Made by a program: the position numbers and the translations under genes. The notes beneath the pieces are model-generated. The model saw nothing but the letters and a program-made list of their open reading frames with translations. It had not been told where the DNA came from and did no database searches. Positions 6,041 through 6,852 of a DNA stretch of 6,852 nucleotides are shown here, piece after piece. Numbering within the stretch: position 1 is the stretch's first letter; each line of letters opens with the position of its first letter. Origin of the DNA: Gammaproteobacteria bacterium (GTDB lineage Bacteria > Pseudomonadota > Gammaproteobacteria > Pseudomonadales > Halieaceae); the NCBI GenBank assembly GCA_029859085.1, contig JAOUDU010000145.1, positions 1-6,852 of the forward strand. The letters run 5' to 3'.

Positions 6041-6241
6041 TCACTTTTCGTCTTCGATGATTTCGATGACGCGCTCGGGGCAGGCCCGCGCGCCGCGCCT
6101 GGCCAGGGCTTCCATGCCGGGGGGAACGTCAACCTCCTCTACCTCGATATAGCCGTCGTCATCGAGGGGAAAAAGCTCTTCTGATACCGCCCAACAGCGG
6201 GCATTGCCAACACAGGCCGCTTTATTAATGCGGATTTTCAT
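6041..6241 (-). CDS. P450-type ferredoxin, single cluster ([3Fe-4S] or variant [4Fe-4S]), first gene of the operon
   Basis: A 66-residue acidic ferredoxin with Cys10, Cys16 and Cys54-Pro55. This is the CxxXxxC...CP pattern of the small ferredoxins that serve bacterial P450s. The residue at the fourth-ligand position is Asn13 ('CVGNARC'), where many relatives have His and ordinary [4Fe-4S] ferredoxins have Cys. A three-Cys [3Fe-4S] cluster is therefore most likely. Electron transfer to the P450 encoded two genes downstream is inferred. The start is ATG 6241 because GGAG (6248-6251) lies 6 nt upstream and the mature-like 'MKIRI' start matches the family length of 60-70 residues. The same frame stays open to 6319, but that start lies upstream of the predicted transcription start, so the 26 extra residues are unlikely. 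No reductase is encoded nearby. Confidence 0.93.
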   Translation of the reverse strand: MKIRINKAACVGNARCWAVSEELFPLDDDGYIEVEEVDVPPGMEALARRGARACPERVIEIIEDEK

Positions 6242-6247
6242 AGTTAA

Positions 6248-6251
6248 CTCC
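6248..6251 (-). promoter_or_regulatory. Ribosome binding site of the ferredoxin gene
   Basis: GGAG on the minus strand, 6 nt before the ATG at 6241. It decides the start of the short 66-residue ferredoxin over longer in-frame alternatives, which lack such a site. Confidence 0.7.
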
Positions 6252-6284
6252 GTAGCCCTGACCAGCGAACCCATATTCATGCTG

Positions 6285-6301
6285 GCCTTTCGATTGAAGG
6301 C
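6285..6301. promoter_or_regulatory. Inverted repeat at the predicted ferredoxin transcription start
   Basis: GCCTT (6285-6289) and AAGGC (6297-6301) form a perfect 5-bp inverted repeat with a 7-nt centre, extendable by a G-T pair. It sits at the expected start point of the leftward promoter, between the two divergent genes, a common place for an operator. It is short and could be chance. Confidence 0.3.
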
Positions 6302-6306
6302 TGCGC

Positions 6307-6315
6307 TATTATACA
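6307..6315 (+). promoter_or_regulatory. Possible rightward -10 box overlapping the leftward promoter
   Basis: The plus strand reads TATTATACA across 6307-6315, giving TATTAT or TATACA as a -10 on the opposite strand of the TATAAT used leftward. The best -35 for TATACA at 16-bp spacing is TTTCGA (6288-6293), which is weak. A shared, near-symmetric -10 would explain divergent expression of the gene at 6354, but the support is slight. Confidence 0.3.
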
Positions 6316-6335
6316 TCAATGGTGTTCAATAACAA
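6308..6335 (-). promoter_or_regulatory. Sigma70-like promoter driving the ferredoxin-to-amidohydrolase operon
   Basis: On the minus strand a perfect TATAAT (-10, 6308-6313) is preceded at 16-bp spacing by TTGTTA (-35, 6330-6335; 4 of 6 matches). The predicted transcription start is near 6301, giving a leader of about 60 nt to the ferredoxin ATG. No comparable promoter is seen elsewhere in the minus-strand gene series, so this is the best candidate for the main operon promoter. Confidence 0.6.
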
Positions 6336-6353
6336 CATGGCGGCAAAGGCAAT

Positions 6354-6852
6354 ATGGCTCTGTATATAACCATTCACCTGCATAATGTACCCGCGGACCG
6401 GGAAGCCGAATATGCGGGTTGGTTCGGCGCTGCGCACTGCTCCGCACTCGCCCGCCTGAGGGGTTTCAGGGCGGCCGACCGCTACGAGGTGGCTGAACAC
6501 CAGATCATGCCGGATATCCCGCAGCCCTGGCGCTATATGAGCGTCTACGAATTCGACCTGCCGTCCCCTGAAATCGATATTCCGGCACTGGGGCCCCTCA
6601 TCGCCGAGGCGCGGGACCAGGGGATGGTAGCGAATGACGAGACAGAGCGCCTGTACACCTACCGGCTGTTTACCGACTGGAAAGGCAGCCCCAACTGGCA
6701 GCGGGACCAACCGCTTTCAGGCATCAGCCTCATCCTCGGCAACTACGTCCCGGGGAGGGAGCGGGAGTACCAGACCTGGTACGAAGAGGTGCACAGTGTC
6801 GAGGTTATCAATGTACCGGGGCATGTGGCCATGGTCCGCGGTGAGCTGTCCC
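6354..6852 (+). CDS. EthD-like dimeric alpha/beta-barrel protein, two-domain, cut off by the window end
   Basis: An open frame from ATG 6354 to the right edge without a stop gives 166 residues; the C-terminus lies outside. It begins with a beta strand ('MALYITIHLH') and then an acidic helix with 'EYAGWFGAAHC' (19-29) and 'LRGFRAADRYE' (35-45). A second, similar module starts at about residue 123: 'GISLILGNYV', then 'REYQTWYEEVHSVEV' (137-151) and 'VPGHVAMVRGEL' (154-165). The pattern strand - 'WxxxH' helix - 'PGF/GH' strand is that of ferredoxin-like dimeric alpha/beta-barrel proteins such as EthD, here as a tandem duplication. EthD itself accompanies a P450 system, but its role is unclear; no enzyme activity can be assigned here. 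An in-frame stop at 6330 and no other start codon in between fix the start. The ribosome site (AAAGG) is poor and close. It is divergent from the P450 operon and probably co-regulated. Confidence 0.8.
   Translation, partial: MALYITIHLHNVPADREAEYAGWFGAAHCSALARLRGFRAADRYEVAEHQIMPDIPQPWRYMSVYEFDLPSPEIDIPALGPLIAEARDQGMVANDETERLYTYRLFTDWKGSPNWQRDQPLSGISLILGNYVPGREREYQTWYEEVHSVEVINVPGHVAMVRGELS

Noticed and set aside
6010..6042. Short palindromes GTTCGAAC (6010-6017) and GACCCGGGTC (6033-6042) in the ferredoxin-SDR gap
   Set aside because: Palindromes of 8-10 bp arise readily by chance in GC-rich DNA; the second overlaps the ferredoxin stop, and neither is repeated elsewhere in the window.
6242..6319. 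26-residue N-terminal extension of the ferredoxin
   Set aside because: Its start overlaps the predicted promoter, lies upstream of the likely transcription start, lacks a ribosome site, and exceeds family length.
6319..6369. 16-codon plus-strand reading frame (MVFNNNMAAKAIWLCI) overlapping the EthD-like start
   Set aside because: It could be a leader peptide, but it has no ribosome site and no regulatory codon run; too short to support.
6309..6710. 133-codon minus-strand open frame
   Set aside because: It is the shadow of the plus-strand EthD-like gene, whose translation shows a repeated recognisable fold.

Overview
The window is a compact catabolic gene cluster. Seven genes lie head to tail on the minus strand, in transcription order: small ferredoxin (6241-6041), short-chain dehydrogenase (5934-5122), cytochrome P450 (5034-3778), DUF35 Zn-ribbon/OB-fold protein (3773-3369), thiolase-superfamily protein (3367-2207), DUF2889 protein (2202-1480) and amidohydrolase-2 family protein (1407-88). 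An eighth gene runs the other way from 6354 off the right edge and encodes a dimeric alpha/beta-barrel (EthD-like) protein. There are no RNA genes, CRISPR arrays or mobile elements.

The sequence is GC-rich by eye, with normal sigma70-like signals and Shine-Dalgarno sequences. Together with the gene families this suggests a proteobacterium, perhaps a marine gammaproteobacterium able to degrade lipids, steroids or terpenoids. That taxonomic guess is inference and is not proven here.

The layout looks like one operon. The block from P450 to DUF2889 is tightly packed: P450 stop, 4 nt, GTG; DUF35 stop, 1 nt, ATG; thiolase stop, 4 nt, GTG. Larger gaps lie between ferredoxin and SDR (106 bp, with 16-bp tandem repeats), SDR and P450 (87 bp), and DUF2889 and amidohydrolase (72 bp, with a perfect Shine-Dalgarno and a possible weak promoter). 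A TATAAT promoter at 6308-6335 fits transcription of the whole set from just upstream of the ferredoxin. Its -10 box is nearly symmetric and may also serve the divergent gene. A strong 10-bp-stem hairpin lies 38 bp past the last stop codon.

Working model (inference): the ferredoxin feeds electrons to the P450, which hydroxylates a hydrophobic substrate; the SDR, which resembles 3-alpha-hydroxysteroid dehydrogenase, oxidises an alcohol; and the DUF35/thiolase-like pair works on a CoA thioester. The thiolase-like protein lacks the usual nucleophilic cysteine and carries Tyr in place of a catalytic His. It therefore looks more like the Ltp2-type retro-aldolases of steroid side-chain degradation than a true thiolase. 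The amidohydrolase may hydrolyse or decarboxylate a later intermediate. The DUF2889 and EthD-like proteins have no known role. No ferredoxin reductase, CoA ligase, acyl-CoA dehydrogenase, transporter or regulator is encoded in the window.
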